This document shows, piece after piece, positions 50,824 through 60,451 of a stretch of 64,000 nt of DNA (position 1 is the stretch's first letter; every line of letters starts with the position of its first letter). Position numbers and translations under genes: made by a program. The stretch comes from Chitinophagales bacterium (GTDB lineage Bacteria > Bacteroidota > Bacteroidia > Chitinophagales > Chitinophagaceae), in contig JANXQO010000024.1 in NCBI GenBank assembly GCA_025353485.1, positions 1-64,000 of the forward strand, read 5' to 3'. The notes under the pieces are model-generated. The model was given only the letters and a program-made list of their open reading frames with translations. It had not been told where the DNA came from and ran no database searches.

Positions 50824-51864
50824 TTAAATTACCAGTTGGCTGCATCCTCTTATATCAGTATTGTCACACCTGCCTAATACCTCAAAGCAACCATTGTGAT
50901 GTAATTTCCCCATATCTTCTGTAGCAATAAAAGCACAGGAATATATATTTGCCAGATCAATAATATTTATAATTCCTGTCTCAGTTTTGGTACTTAACGA
51001 TGCTGTTTGTATAGAGAATGGATCATCTTCGCTTCTTAATAAAACCTTCATCCACGGCGGGCATTTAAATATGCCGTTACCGGGGGAATATGCCTGCGAT
51101 AATATTTCTGTCATTCCATATTCAGAATGTATTTGCCGCAAGCCCGATTTAATTTGCAATGTTTCATGCATTTCTTCTCTTGTAATTTCCTCACGCCTGC
51201 CCTTCATTCCGCCAGTTTCCATTATAACAGTATTACTTAAATGCAGGGTATACTTTTCTGTAAAATCAAGCAGGGCATATGTTACACCTATAAGTAATGT
51301 TGGCTGTTTCAGAATTTCATTATGCAATAATGTATGGTATAATTTTTCATGATTATGTAAATAAAAGCCGCTTAAAGAATGAGCACTGCGTTTTATTAAT
51401 TCTTCCATCATTGTTATTAAAGAAGAATTTTTTCTTTCAAGATATGATGGTAATAATGCCAGGATGCACCATTCGCTTTCAGGGCCATAAAAAAGTTCAA
51501 AGCATTTAGTAAAGTTTTTTTTATAGAGATCTAAATTCTTAACATAATGTTTGCTATTTACAAATTGGGTGGTGCCACTGCTTTCAAAGATTATTTGCGG
51601 CTCAAACTCAGTTGTTTTAACAGCATTGGTTTTAAAAAACTGTATCGGTAAAAAAGGAATTTTTTTAATAGAATCAACCTTCTCAGGAGCTACTCTTACA
51701 AAATCTACATATTGCCGGTAAATATCATTATACTGATATTGAAATTGAAAAAGCTCCAGTGCCATTCTATCAAAATTGTAGTAGGAAGCACGGAAGATCT
51801 TATTTTCCCAGTCTGATATTTCAGGTGTGTTATTCAGTGAATAATAATTAAATTTGATATTCAA
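50824..51864 (-). CDS. LuxE/PaaK-type acyl-protein synthetase-like protein
   Basis: 346 residues, TTG start at 51864. It contains IPFLPIQFFKTNAVKT, IIFESSGTTQFVNSKHYV (adenylation P-loop-like SSGTT), VIMETGGMKGRREEITREE and LRQIHSEYGMTEILSQAYS, hallmarks of the LuxE family. LuxE activates a fatty acid or similar acid as acyl-AMP and moves it to an enzyme. No luxC, luxD or luciferase genes are near, so a role in envelope or sugar/lipid modification is likelier; the substrate is unknown. The start lies 9 nt from the divergent lipoprotein gene. Confidence 0.82.
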   Translation of the reverse strand: MNIKFNYYSLNNTPEISDWENKIFRASYYNFDRMALELFQFQYQYNDIYRQYVDFVRVAPEKVDSIKKIPFLPIQFFKTNAVKTTEFEPQIIFESSGTTQFVNSKHYVKNLDLYKKNFTKCFELFYGPESEWCILALLPSYLERKNSSLITMMEELIKRSAHSLSGFYLHNHEKLYHTLLHNEILKQPTLLIGVTYALLDFTEKYTLHLSNTVIMETGGMKGRREEITREEMHETLQIKSGLRQIHSEYGMTEILSQAYSPGNGIFKCPPWMKVLLRSEDDPFSIQTASLSTKTETGIINIIDLANIYSCAFIATEDMGKLHHNGCFEVLGRCDNTDIRGCSQLVI

Positions 51865-51873
51865 AATACAAAG

Positions 51874-52302
51874 ATGCGTAACCCAATTTTATTTTCTATA
51901 ATCATATTATTCTTATTCTCGTGCAATAAAGATAAGTATACCACAATCCCTCAATTAAAATACAAATCAGTTAATACAAAGGCGCTTCACAGGGGGCAAA
52001 TACTGCAATTTACTTTATCATTTACTGATGCAGAAGGGGATTTGACAGATTCTATTTTTGTTCAAAAAATAGTTAAACCCTGCTCTGCAGGTAATGGCAG
52101 TTTTACCCAACGATACAAAATACCGCAATTCCCTTCAGGCAAAAATCAGTCTGGAGATATTGTTGTTACGTATAGTTATAATGATGTAAACCCTCTTTGC
52201 ACTCCAAGAAATGATACGGCAGTTTTTAAATTTGTTTTAAGGGATAAGGCATTAAATAAAAGCGATACAGCAGTATCTGATCAAATTATTATATATAATT
52301 AG
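51874..52302 (+). CDS. Hypothetical lipoprotein
   Basis: 142 residues. A signal with lipobox FLFSC at about residues 13-17 indicates a membrane-anchored lipoprotein. The mature part shows LSFTDAEGDLTDSIFVQ and DIVVTYSYNDVNPL, beta-rich and possibly Ig-like. No family is assigned. It starts 9 nt from the divergent LuxE-like gene, and the UbiA-like gene follows 1 nt after its stop. Confidence 0.7.
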   Translation: MRNPILFSIIILFLFSCNKDKYTTIPQLKYKSVNTKALHRGQILQFTLSFTDAEGDLTDSIFVQKIVKPCSAGNGSFTQRYKIPQFPSGKNQSGDIVVTYSYNDVNPLCTPRNDTAVFKFVLRDKALNKSDTAVSDQIIIYN

Positions 52303-52303
52303 G

Positions 52304-53164
52304 TTGATTAAAAAATTTAGCGAGATTTTTTTATTTGGCAGCATTTTTATTTCCATCTGTGCTGTTGCAATGTGTGTAGAAACTAACCTCCTGTTACATC
52401 TCAGGCTAAACAATATCAGTTTTTATTTGTTTGTATTTGGGGCCACACTTGTGCAGTATAATATGCATTACCTTTTTAAAACGGCTGCAGTTGTAAACTC
52501 AAGGCGCCTAAAATGGTCAGTAAAAAATAAAAATATTCATACAATTCTAATTGTATTTGGAGTAGTATTTATAGTATATAGCCTTTTTAGTTTTAAGGTA
52601 AAACATTTTATTATTTTATTGGTATTTGGCGCCATTGCATTTTTATATTCATTTCCTTTTTTACCTTTTACAAATAAAAAAAGAATTAAAGATTTTGGAT
52701 TGCTGAAGATAATTACCCTTGCTCTTTTATGGACATTAGTTACCGTTTGGTTTCCAATAGATGAAGCAAATTTTTCAGAACTTTCTTTTCAGCTGATCTT
52801 TTTAAGAAGATTCATTTTCATCTTTATTCTTTGTTTACTCTTTGATATAAGAGATACGGAAGTTGACAGGAAATATAATATCGCAACACTTTCAGTAAAA
52901 CTGGGTGTAAAAAGATCGTATTTACTCTGCTACCTTCTTTTAATAATGTTTATAACGCTTTCTGTAATTCAATTTATTCATTTGCATGATATCATACAGT
53001 TAATTGCGATGCTGGTTTCGGCTGCAGCCACAGGAATAGTAATTGAGTATAGCAAAAAAAATAATTCAGACGTAGTTTATCTTACCGGCATTGATGGCAT
53101 GATGTTTTTGCAGGCATTGTTAGTTATTTTTGCATCTGTAATTAAAAATGTTAATCATCAATAG
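52304..53164 (+). CDS. UbiA-like membrane prenyltransferase, degenerate first motif
   Basis: 286 residues, TTG start 1 nt after the preceding stop. Eight or nine hydrophobic helices are present. The second aspartate motif is recognisable in LFDIRDTEVDRKYNIATLSV, followed by KLG, as in UbiA. The first (usually NDxxDxxxD) is not clear, where QYNMHYLF stands instead. UbiA enzymes attach prenyl chains to aromatic acceptors at the membrane. Loss of the first motif suggests altered or lost chemistry. It is likely in an operon with the lipoprotein gene. Confidence 0.65.
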   Translation: MIKKFSEIFLFGSIFISICAVAMCVETNLLLHLRLNNISFYLFVFGATLVQYNMHYLFKTAAVVNSRRLKWSVKNKNIHTILIVFGVVFIVYSLFSFKVKHFIILLVFGAIAFLYSFPFLPFTNKKRIKDFGLLKIITLALLWTLVTVWFPIDEANFSELSFQLIFLRRFIFIFILCLLFDIRDTEVDRKYNIATLSVKLGVKRSYLLCYLLLIMFITLSVIQFIHLHDIIQLIAMLVSAAATGIVIEYSKKNNSDVVYLTGIDGMMFLQALLVIFASVIKNVNHQ

Positions 53165-53232
53165 AAATTAATCTAACTAATAACTAAAATGACGAATTAC
53201 TCAATATAAAAAGAACTAAACCCGAATGTAAA

Positions 53233-54339
53233 ATGGCAAAGGCAAAAAAATCTAAATCTATATTAACAGATAAGTCACTTGAATTTTTACGAAATTATAT
53301 TAATAATCCCTCACCGGTAGGTTTTGAAACCAGCGGACAAAAGCTATGGCTTGCCTATATAAAAAATTATGTAGATACCCATATTACGGATGCCTATGGA
53401 ACTGCAGTTGGCATTATAAATCCTTCAGAAACTTTTAAAGTTGTTATTGAAGCACACGCTGACGAGATAAGCTGGTTTATAAATTATATTACTCCAGAAG
53501 GATTTATTTATTTAAAAAGAAATGGCGGAGTTGATCACCAGATTGCTCCATCGCAACGGGTTTTAATTCATGGAAAAAAAGGGGGAGTAAGAGCTGTGTT
53601 TGGCTGGCCTGCAATACATACAAGGCTTAGTAATGCTGACAATAAAGAAACACAGCCAAAGGTTGATAATTTATTTTTAGACTGTGGTGCAAGAACTAAA
53701 AAAGAAGTAGAAAATCTTGGTGTGCATGTTGGCGCTGTTGTTACTTATGAAGATGGCTTTGCAGAACTTGCTTATGATAATTTTATTGGCCGTGCATTTG
53801 ATAACCGCATTGGCGGTTTTATGATAGCTGAAGTAGCACGGTTACTTAAAGAGAACAAAAAGAAATTACCATTTGGTTTGTACATAGTGAATGCGGTGCA
53901 GGAAGAAATTGGTTTGCGTGGAGCAGAAATGATAGCCAGGAGAATTAAACCAGACATAGCCATAATAACCGATGTAACCCACGACTCTACTACCCCTATG
54001 ATAAATAAAATTACACAGGGTGATTGCAGCTGTGGCAAAGGCCCGGCACTAACGTACGGGCCGGCGGTGCATAATAAATTACTTAATCTTGTGCAAAAGG
54101 TGGCAGAAAAAAATAAGATCCCAGTACAATTATCAACAGTTAGCAGAAGCACAGGAACTGATACTGATTCATTTGCTTACGCCAATGATGGCTGCCCATC
54201 AGTGCTCATCTCAATTCCTTTGCGTTACATGCACACAACAGTTGAAATGCTGAACCGTAATGATATTGAGGAAACTATTAAACTGATGTATGAAACCTTA
54301 CTCACCTTATCACCAAAAACCAATCTTAGTTATTTTTAA
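53233..54339 (+). CDS. M42-family aminopeptidase
   Basis: 368 residues. Metal and catalytic motifs are EAHADEISW (His/Asp), GRAFDNRIGG (Asp bridging two metals) and NAVQEEIGLRGAE (general-base and ligand Glu). ITDVTHDS and the C-terminal PLRYMHTTVEM carry further ligands. The architecture matches glutamyl/tetrahedral M42 aminopeptidases, which trim peptides in the cytoplasm. A hypothetical secreted protein follows at the next base. The Lys/Ser-rich MAKAKKSKSI start is ordinary. Confidence 0.93.
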   Translation: MAKAKKSKSILTDKSLEFLRNYINNPSPVGFETSGQKLWLAYIKNYVDTHITDAYGTAVGIINPSETFKVVIEAHADEISWFINYITPEGFIYLKRNGGVDHQIAPSQRVLIHGKKGGVRAVFGWPAIHTRLSNADNKETQPKVDNLFLDCGARTKKEVENLGVHVGAVVTYEDGFAELAYDNFIGRAFDNRIGGFMIAEVARLLKENKKKLPFGLYIVNAVQEEIGLRGAEMIARRIKPDIAIITDVTHDSTTPMINKITQGDCSCGKGPALTYGPAVHNKLLNLVQKVAEKNKIPVQLSTVSRSTGTDTDSFAYANDGCPSVLISIPLRYMHTTVEMLNRNDIEETIKLMYETLLTLSPKTNLSYF

Positions 54340-54804
54340 ATGAGCTGTATGATTACAAAAATTTTTACATTTTTTTTATTCCTGTTGGTTGTTACCCAAG
54401 GGTTTGCCCAGGACAAAATAATTGATATAAGCAAAGACAGGCAATCTGCTGACCGGGCATTTATTTTAAATATTCTCCGCGCTAAAGTAAAACCACAGAT
54501 AAAGCAGGATGTAAGTTTTGTGGTTCGCTCACTGCAGCTAAAAAATAATTATGCTTTTTTAAAAGGAAATGTAAAATACGCCAATGGTAAAGAAATAGAT
54601 TTTAGGAAAACGGTTTTTAAAGAAGAATTTGAGCAGGGAATGTTTGATGGTAATTCTATTTATGCGTTGTGTAAAAAAGTAAATGGTAAATGGAAATATC
54701 TTGTTCATGCGATAGGGCCAACCGATGTTGTATATACCTGCTGGGCCTCTGTATATAAAGCGCCTAAAGAGTTGTTTGATTATAATGAGAATTGTGGTAA
54801 TTGA
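54340..54804 (+). CDS. Hypothetical secreted protein
   Basis: 154 residues with a signal peptide (FTFFLFLLVVTQGFAQ). The mature region has DRQSADRAFILNILRAKVK, VSFVVRSLQLKNNYAFLKG and YALCKKVNGKWKYLVHAIGP. No family is recognised; the pattern suggests a small periplasmic alpha/beta protein. It begins directly after the M42 stop; Met4 (54349) is an alternative start. Coupling with the M42 peptidase is likely but the role is unknown. Confidence 0.65.
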   Translation: MSCMITKIFTFFLFLLVVTQGFAQDKIIDISKDRQSADRAFILNILRAKVKPQIKQDVSFVVRSLQLKNNYAFLKGNVKYANGKEIDFRKTVFKEEFEQGMFDGNSIYALCKKVNGKWKYLVHAIGPTDVVYTCWASVYKAPKELFDYNENCGN

Positions 54805-54936
54805 ATGTCTTTGCAAAAAATAATAATTTATACTATCGGTCATTCTACAGGAACGCAGGATACCTTTGTTGCAATGTATTGCAAAGAAAACAAAGGAACG
54901 CCGGGAGCACAAAGTTCTTTTATCTTCTTTTGGATA

Positions 54937-56421
54937 CTATAAAATTGGCAGGCTGAAATAGAAAATACTTCCTTCTCCTTCGATACTTTCTGCCCATATT
55001 TTACCGCCATGTTGTTTAATTATTTCAGAAGAGATAAAGAGCCCGATTCCTAAGCCGCTAAAATCTTTTGATACTTCATCAACCCTGTAAAATCGGTCAA
55101 ATATTTTGTTGATCTTTTCTTTAGGAATTCCAATACCAAAATCCCTGAATGAAATAACGATTGCATTACCTTTTTTAACTGAGTTTACAATTATCTTTTC
55201 TTTACCGGGAGAATATTTAGCTGCGTTACTGATGATATTGGTAATTACCTGCTCAAGTCTTAGTGTATCAACTTTCACTTTCACAGATTCATTATTTTCT
55301 ACAATTAGTTTATGATCCTGTGTAATTTGCTGCATTGAAGTAAGCACTTCAGAAAGAAATAAATTCATTTCTATTTGTGCAAGAGTTAATCTTAGTTTGC
55401 CTGAGTGGATCCGCGACACATCAAGTAATTCATTTAAAAGAACATTCAGTTTACCTGCATACTGATCAACTTTTGTAAGATACTTTTGAATGAGTTCATT
55501 CCCGTTACTTTTTGAAATACTAAGGGCAAGTTGAGCATATGCTTTAATAGTGGTTAGAGGTGTTTTTAATTCATGACTGGCAATGGAAATAAATTCATCT
55601 TTTTTTTCTTCCAGCAATTTTGATTGTAATAATTCTGCCTCTTTGTGTATCAGCGCTTCTTCTGTTTTTTTTCTTTCAGTAATATCAGAAAGAAAGGCAA
55701 TAAAAAGCCATTCGCCTTCCATCTTTACATTTGAAATGCTCAGGTTGATATAAAATTCGTGACCCTTTTTATGCACAGCTGTTATTTCAATTGTCTTGTT
55801 TAGAACAGGTCCTTCACCGGTTTTTAAAAAGTGCGCCATTCCCTTTTTATGCGCCTCACGGTATTGATCAGGTATTATTGTTTCTGAAAGAGGTTTGCCA
55901 ATAACTTCATCTGCAGCAAATCCAAAAATAATTTCTGCTTTAGGATTCCATTCTAAAATTTGCTGGTGTTCGTTAATTACAATCACAGCGTCAGGGCCGC
56001 TTTTAAAAAAAGTTTTTAATCTTTTTTCGCTTTCCTCTATTTTCCTTTCTGCAGCTTTTCTTGCCGTTACATTCTTAAATACCCCCCTTGTATAAACCGG
56101 TTGATCTTTATTTTCGAAATACCCTATTTGACCCTCTCCAACAACTTCATTGCCATTTTTTGTAAGGAAAGTTGTAGTTAGCTCAATTCTTGTTTTTTCA
56201 AAAATGGCTTTTGTACGTGCCAATTTATATTCTTTAATACAGGGGAAATGTATAAAATCATAAATACTTTTGCCTGCAACCTCATACAGTTCATAACCCA
56301 ATGTTTTACCCCATGCGGGATTTACAAATTCAATGTTGCCTTCAATAGTTAAAAAATAAATAAGATCACTGGTATTTTCAAACAGGTCTTTGAAATGGCT
56401 ATCATGGCTGAGCTTGGGCAT
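54937..56421 (-). CDS. PAS-domain sensor histidine kinase, soluble
   Basis: 494 residues with no transmembrane helix. Two PAS domains lie at about 10-120 and 135-250, with SGPDAVIVINEHQQILEWNP in the second. HisKA follows with ISIASHELKTPLTTIKAYA, phospho-His near residue 282. The ATPase domain shows NIISNAAKYSPGK (N box), FRDFGIGIPKEKI (G1), FDRFYR (F box) and GLGIGLFISSEI (G2). It senses a cytoplasmic signal through PAS and phosphorylates a partner regulator. No response regulator adjoins, so it is an orphan kinase. Confidence 0.93.
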   Translation of the reverse strand: MPKLSHDSHFKDLFENTSDLIYFLTIEGNIEFVNPAWGKTLGYELYEVAGKSIYDFIHFPCIKEYKLARTKAIFEKTRIELTTTFLTKNGNEVVGEGQIGYFENKDQPVYTRGVFKNVTARKAAERKIEESEKRLKTFFKSGPDAVIVINEHQQILEWNPKAEIIFGFAADEVIGKPLSETIIPDQYREAHKKGMAHFLKTGEGPVLNKTIEITAVHKKGHEFYINLSISNVKMEGEWLFIAFLSDITERKKTEEALIHKEAELLQSKLLEEKKDEFISIASHELKTPLTTIKAYAQLALSISKSNGNELIQKYLTKVDQYAGKLNVLLNELLDVSRIHSGKLRLTLAQIEMNLFLSEVLTSMQQITQDHKLIVENNESVKVKVDTLRLEQVITNIISNAAKYSPGKEKIIVNSVKKGNAIVISFRDFGIGIPKEKINKIFDRFYRVDEVSKDFSGLGIGLFISSEIIKQHGGKIWAESIEGEGSIFYFSLPIL

Positions 56422-56510
56422 AAACGCTTAGGGTTTTGATAAAAATACATGTTTATTTATAGGGCATATTATTATTTTTTTAAAAGGCTGATAATTTAAA
56501 GTTAGTATGG

Positions 56511-56552
56511 AAAAAAAAATTCCTCCCGAAGAACCGGGAGGAATTTTTTCTT
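56511..56552. terminator. Bidirectional terminator-like hairpin
   Basis: The arms AATTCCTCCC (56518-56527) and GGGAGGAATT (56536-56545) are flanked by an A-run and a T-run. On the minus strand it would end the lon transcript; on the plus strand no upstream gene is evident. Confidence 0.8.
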
Positions 56553-56703
56553 TTAACCCTTAAAACAACCAACATGAAATAAATCGTGCTGATTTTGCTT
56601 ACTTATAGTTACGGATTAATTAGTGAGATGGATTGAAATTATTCTTACCCTGGGATAATGTAAAATGTTATTCAGGGAAGAGGTTCAACTTGAATATCGA
56701 ATG

Positions 56704-56768
56704 TTGAGTATTGGTTATTAAGTTTTTTTTAATCTCGGCTTTTCAAATATTCAATAATCAATGCTCAA
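56704..56768. repeat. Imperfect inverted repeat after lon
   Basis: TTGAGTATTGGTTATTAAG (56704-56722) pairs with 56750-56768, with four mismatches in 19, around a loop containing eight T. It lies directly downstream of the lon stop. Confidence 0.65.
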
Positions 56769-56786
56769 TAAGAGGAAGTTGCTTAA

Positions 56787-59207
56787 TCATGCAAGAGCCA
56801 TATCCAGCACCTGTTGCATGTTTTTTACATAACTTATTTTAAGACCTTTAATAAATGCCTGGTCAATTTCCTGTACATCTTTTTCATTTAAAGCACACAT
56901 GATTATTTCTTTTAATCCTGCACGTTTTGCTGCCAATACTTTTTCCTTAATCCCTCCAACCGGTAACACCTGTCCTCTCAGGGTTATCTCTCCTGTCATT
57001 GCTAAATAAGGCTTCACACGTTTGCCGGTAAAAGAAGAAGCAAGCGCCGTCATAAGAGTAATACCTGCACTAGGTCCATCTTTAGGCGTAGCGCCTTCAG
57101 GTATATGTATGTGTACATTCTTTTTAGTAAATATTTCCGGGTCAATACCATATTTTTTTGCATTAGCCTGCAGATAGGTCATCGCTGTGGTTGCACTTTC
57201 CTTCATTACATTACCAAGATTGCCGGTAAGTTTCAGCTCTCCTTTACCATTATCACTCGTTGTTGTTTCAATAAATAAAATATCACCGCCAACATATGTC
57301 CATGCAAGCCCCACGGCTACTCCCGCCATATTTGCTGTTTTATACATCTCATTACTAAAACGTGATTTACCTAATATTTTTGTAACATCTCCGGCACTTA
57401 TTGTTGGCTTTAATTTCCCTTTTGTTGCGTATTGCTTTGCCAGATTACGCATGATGGATGCCAGTTGCCTGTCAAGATCACGTACACCGCTTTCTCTTGT
57501 ATAGTCTGCAATAATCTTTTCTAAAACAGCATCGCTTATTTTAAAATTCACATCTTTTAATCCATGTGCTTCTTTTTGTTTGGGTAACAGGTGGCGTTTA
57601 GCTATTTCAATTTTTTCTTCTATAGCATAACCGCTTAGGTCAATTATTTCCAACCGGTCACGAAGAGCAGGAGAAATATTTTGCAGATTATTTGCAGTGG
57701 CTATAAATAAAACTTTGCTAAGATCATATTCAAGCTCTAAATAATTATCGTAAAAATTATTGTTTTGCTCCGGATCCAAAACTTCCAGTAAAGCAGATGA
57801 CGGATCGCCTCTAAAATCATTACCTACTTTATCAATCTCATCTAATATCATTACCGGGTTTGATGATTTTGTTTTTCTAATAGATTGTAATATCCTGCCG
57901 GGCATAGCGCCAATATAGGTTTTACGGTGTCCCCGAATTTCGCTTTCATCATGCAATCCTCCTAAACTTACCCTTACATATTTTCTGCTGATAGCATTGG
58001 CAATGCTTTTACCCAGGGATGTTTTACCAATTCCCGGAGGGCCAACAAAACAAAGTATCGGGCTTTTCATGTCGCCTTTTAATTTTAATACAGCGAGGTA
58101 TTCCAATATTCTTTCTTTTACCTTTCCCATTCCGTAATGATCGTGATCCAAAACTTTTTTTGCTTTTTTAAGATCATACTGATCCTTTGTATAATCATCC
58201 CATGGCAGATCAAGCATCAGGTCGAGATGGTTGTACACTACCGAATAATCTGGCGTTGAAGGATGCATCCTTTCTAATTTCTCCACGCCTTTATTAAACA
58301 TTTCTTTTGCTGCCGGCGGCCATTTTTTACTTTCAGCTTTTTTGCGCATTTCATTAACCTCAGCAACATTTTCTCCACCCAGTTCTTCTTTTATGGCTTT
58401 CATTTGTTGTTGCAAAAAATAATCTTTCTGCTGTTTATCCAGTTCTGCCCTTGTTTTATTGGTTACTTTATTTTTAAGCTCTGCATACTGCAATTCTGTA
58501 TGCAATAAATTCATCAGCACTTCGGCTCTTGCTTTTATGTTATTTATTTCAAGCAGCCTTTGTTTTTCTACCAAAGTGCTGTTAAGATTACTGCTAACAA
58601 AATGAATGAGAAATGCGGGATTTTCAATATTCTTTAAAATGATAGAAGCCTCCGAAGGCATATTGGGAGAGAGTTGTATTATTTGTGCGGCCAGCTCTTT
58701 AATTGATCCTACCATAGCATCAAAATCACTGTCATTAGTTAAAGGCTCATCTTCTAAAACAGTAACCTTCGCTTTAAAATAAGGAGTATCAGATGTTATT
58801 TCTTCTGTTTTAAATCTTTTTTTTCCCTGTATGATAATTGTAGTGCCGCCATCAGGCATTTTTATCAGTTTTACAATTTTAGCAATCGTTCCAATATCAA
58901 CAAGATCGCTAACGGTTGGCTCTTCTACATTACTGTCTTTTTGCGAAACTACGCCAACCAATTTGTCAGTTTTATAAGCATCGTTTACTGCCTTAATACT
59001 TTTATCCCTGCCAACGGTAATAGGTATAACAACACCCGGAAAAAGCACTGTATTTCTTAATGGTAATAATGGCAACTCTGCCGGAATAGCCTGCTCATCA
59101 CTGTTTTCAGCATCTTCATTTAATGGTATGATGGGCATAAATTCCATTTCCTCTTCTGATCCTCCTAAAAATAACTTGTGATTCATAATTTTTATTTCAT
59201 TAGACAA
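56787..59207 (-). CDS. lon: ATP-dependent protease Lon
   Basis: 806 residues, normal Lon length. The N-terminal substrate-binding LON domain has LPLLPLRNTVLFPGVVIP. The AAA+ module shows FVGPPGIGKTSLGKS (Walker A, about 390), VMILDEIDKVG (Walker B) and the RGHRKTYIGAMPG loop. The serine protease domain carries the Ser in DGPSAGITLMTA (about 712) and the Lys in VLPVGGIKEKVLAAK (about 753). Lon degrades damaged and regulatory proteins in the cytoplasm. Transcribed alone, leftward, with a hairpin terminator about 235 nt downstream. Confidence 0.97.
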   Translation of the reverse strand: MSNEIKIMNHKLFLGGSEEEMEFMPIIPLNEDAENSDEQAIPAELPLLPLRNTVLFPGVVIPITVGRDKSIKAVNDAYKTDKLVGVVSQKDSNVEEPTVSDLVDIGTIAKIVKLIKMPDGGTTIIIQGKKRFKTEEITSDTPYFKAKVTVLEDEPLTNDSDFDAMVGSIKELAAQIIQLSPNMPSEASIILKNIENPAFLIHFVSSNLNSTLVEKQRLLEINNIKARAEVLMNLLHTELQYAELKNKVTNKTRAELDKQQKDYFLQQQMKAIKEELGGENVAEVNEMRKKAESKKWPPAAKEMFNKGVEKLERMHPSTPDYSVVYNHLDLMLDLPWDDYTKDQYDLKKAKKVLDHDHYGMGKVKERILEYLAVLKLKGDMKSPILCFVGPPGIGKTSLGKSIANAISRKYVRVSLGGLHDESEIRGHRKTYIGAMPGRILQSIRKTKSSNPVMILDEIDKVGNDFRGDPSSALLEVLDPEQNNNFYDNYLELEYDLSKVLFIATANNLQNISPALRDRLEIIDLSGYAIEEKIEIAKRHLLPKQKEAHGLKDVNFKISDAVLEKIIADYTRESGVRDLDRQLASIMRNLAKQYATKGKLKPTISAGDVTKILGKSRFSNEMYKTANMAGVAVGLAWTYVGGDILFIETTTSDNGKGELKLTGNLGNVMKESATTAMTYLQANAKKYGIDPEIFTKKNVHIHIPEGATPKDGPSAGITLMTALASSFTGKRVKPYLAMTGEITLRGQVLPVGGIKEKVLAAKRAGLKEIIMCALNEKDVQEIDQAFIKGLKISYVKNMQQVLDMALA

Positions 59208-59416
59208 ATTGTCAAAATTGATCTCAAAGGAACGGGTTTTTAAACGAATACTATAGTTGTCAAGATTAGTGCCACGTTAATAGAACGTAATAAGTAAGAT
59301 TAAGTTATTTACAAACGAAATAGATAACAGGAAAAAGGTTGAACCCTAAAGTTTACCATTATTTTATTTAGCAGAGACGTAAAGAATTTTTTTATATGAA
59401 CTCTTATTTTATCATC

Positions 59417-59776
59417 CTAATTATCTCCACAATCTTTTTTTACTTGTCTTATATATTCATCTTCTTTGTTACGATCGTTACCTTTTTTCATGTCATCATA
59501 AGAAGTAAAGATGGCTTCTGCTTTAGGGAGGCCGCAATCACAATATCCGGAGGCGTTTTGCATTGTGTTAAATTGATTTACACAATCATCATGAAATTGT
59601 TTTCTGTCATTATCTGACCAGCCTTTTTTTGTTTCCGTATTATTCTCTTTAGTATCCTTTTTTATTTCATCCTTTTTTACCTCATCTTTTTTTACTTCCT
59701 CTTTTTTGGTATCAGAGTTATTGTTGCAGCTTATAAATAAACCTGCGCTTAATAAAAATAGAAAAATTGTTTTCAT
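59417..59776 (-). CDS. Charged lipoprotein, paralogue 1
   Basis: 119 residues. The lipobox LFISC leads into a Lys/Glu/Asp-rich linker of repeated KKDEV/I units. The C-terminal ~65 residues have KKGWSDNDRKQFHDDCVNQF, CDCGLPKAEAIFTSYDDMKKG and KKDCGD, including four Cys. This is shared in order with the neighbouring lipoprotein (59862-60209), so it is a tandem duplicate. A pair of disulfides is likely. The function is unknown; the linker may span the periplasm. Confidence 0.7.
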   Translation of the reverse strand: MKTIFLFLLSAGLFISCNNNSDTKKEEVKKDEVKKDEIKKDTKENNTETKKGWSDNDRKQFHDDCVNQFNTMQNASGYCDCGLPKAEAIFTSYDDMKKGNDRNKEDEYIRQVKKDCGDN

Positions 59777-59861
59777 GATTTTTTTTAATGTTAATAAAAC
59801 AATTACAAATTAAAATATGGAGAAAGAGATTGATTTTTTTGCCCACTATTATTAAGTATTA

Positions 59862-60209
59862 TTAATTACCTGGAAACTGTGCTTCACAATCCTCCTTACC
59901 TTTTTGATATTCTGCGTTTTTACCACCTTTTTTAATTTCATCGTAAGAACTGAAATTTGCTTCAGCTTTATCCAATAGGCAAGAACAAATCTGGTTAACC
60001 TTTAATTCTGATCCGTCATCCATTTTATTATTTTTTACACATTCATCCATAAATTGTTTTTTCTCATCAGCAGACCAGCTTTTTTTTGATGCCGTATTAT
60101 TTTCTTTGGCATCTTTTGTTACTTCGTCTTTTTTAGTATCAGAGCTATTGTTGTTGCAGCTGATAAATAAACCGGTTCCTAATAAAAATAGAAAAATCTT
60201 TTTCATCAT
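59862..60209 (-). CDS. Charged lipoprotein, paralogue 2
   Basis: 115 residues. The signal with lipobox LFISC is followed by a short charged linker (SDTKKDEVTKDAKENN). The domain SKKSWSADEKKQFMDECVKN, CSCLLDKAEANFSSYDEIKKG and DCEAQFPGN has the four Cys of its tandem paralogue, 85 nt away. The function is unknown. It is slightly shorter, with fewer KKDE units than the downstream copy. Confidence 0.7.
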   Translation of the reverse strand: MMKKIFLFLLGTGLFISCNNNSSDTKKDEVTKDAKENNTASKKSWSADEKKQFMDECVKNNKMDDGSELKVNQICSCLLDKAEANFSSYDEIKKGGKNAEYQKGKEDCEAQFPGN

Positions 60210-60451
60210 TATGTGTTTTTATGTTTTAATATAGTTACGTCTTAAAATGCTTAGATCGAAGCTATAACAGATTGCATGCAATTAATAATATTGGAAACAA
60301 TATTTCTTTCAGCTTTAATAGCCGGTAAAATAGTCAATCTTTTCATAATTGTTCTAAATATAAATTTTGACATAATTATTTATAAATGCCTGCCAAACAC
60401 TAACGCATCAGCGATAAACCAACAAACCGAAAACCAACTACTTTTGCACAG

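Larger units (their letters stand above)
56422..56786. other. Gap with terminator, inverted repeat and a start-codon fossil
   Basis: The 365 nt between the kinase and lon contain the terminator at 56511-56552 and an inverted repeat at 56704-56768. At 56574 an ATG-AAA is followed at once by TAA and then by codons reading IVLILLTYSYGLIS, like a signal peptide broken at codon 3. A CCCTTAAAACAACCAAC leader precedes it. Confidence 0.5.

Noticed and set aside
50824-51864. Bioluminescence operon gene
   Set aside because: No luxA, luxB, luxC or luxD is near; only the LuxE-like fold is supported.
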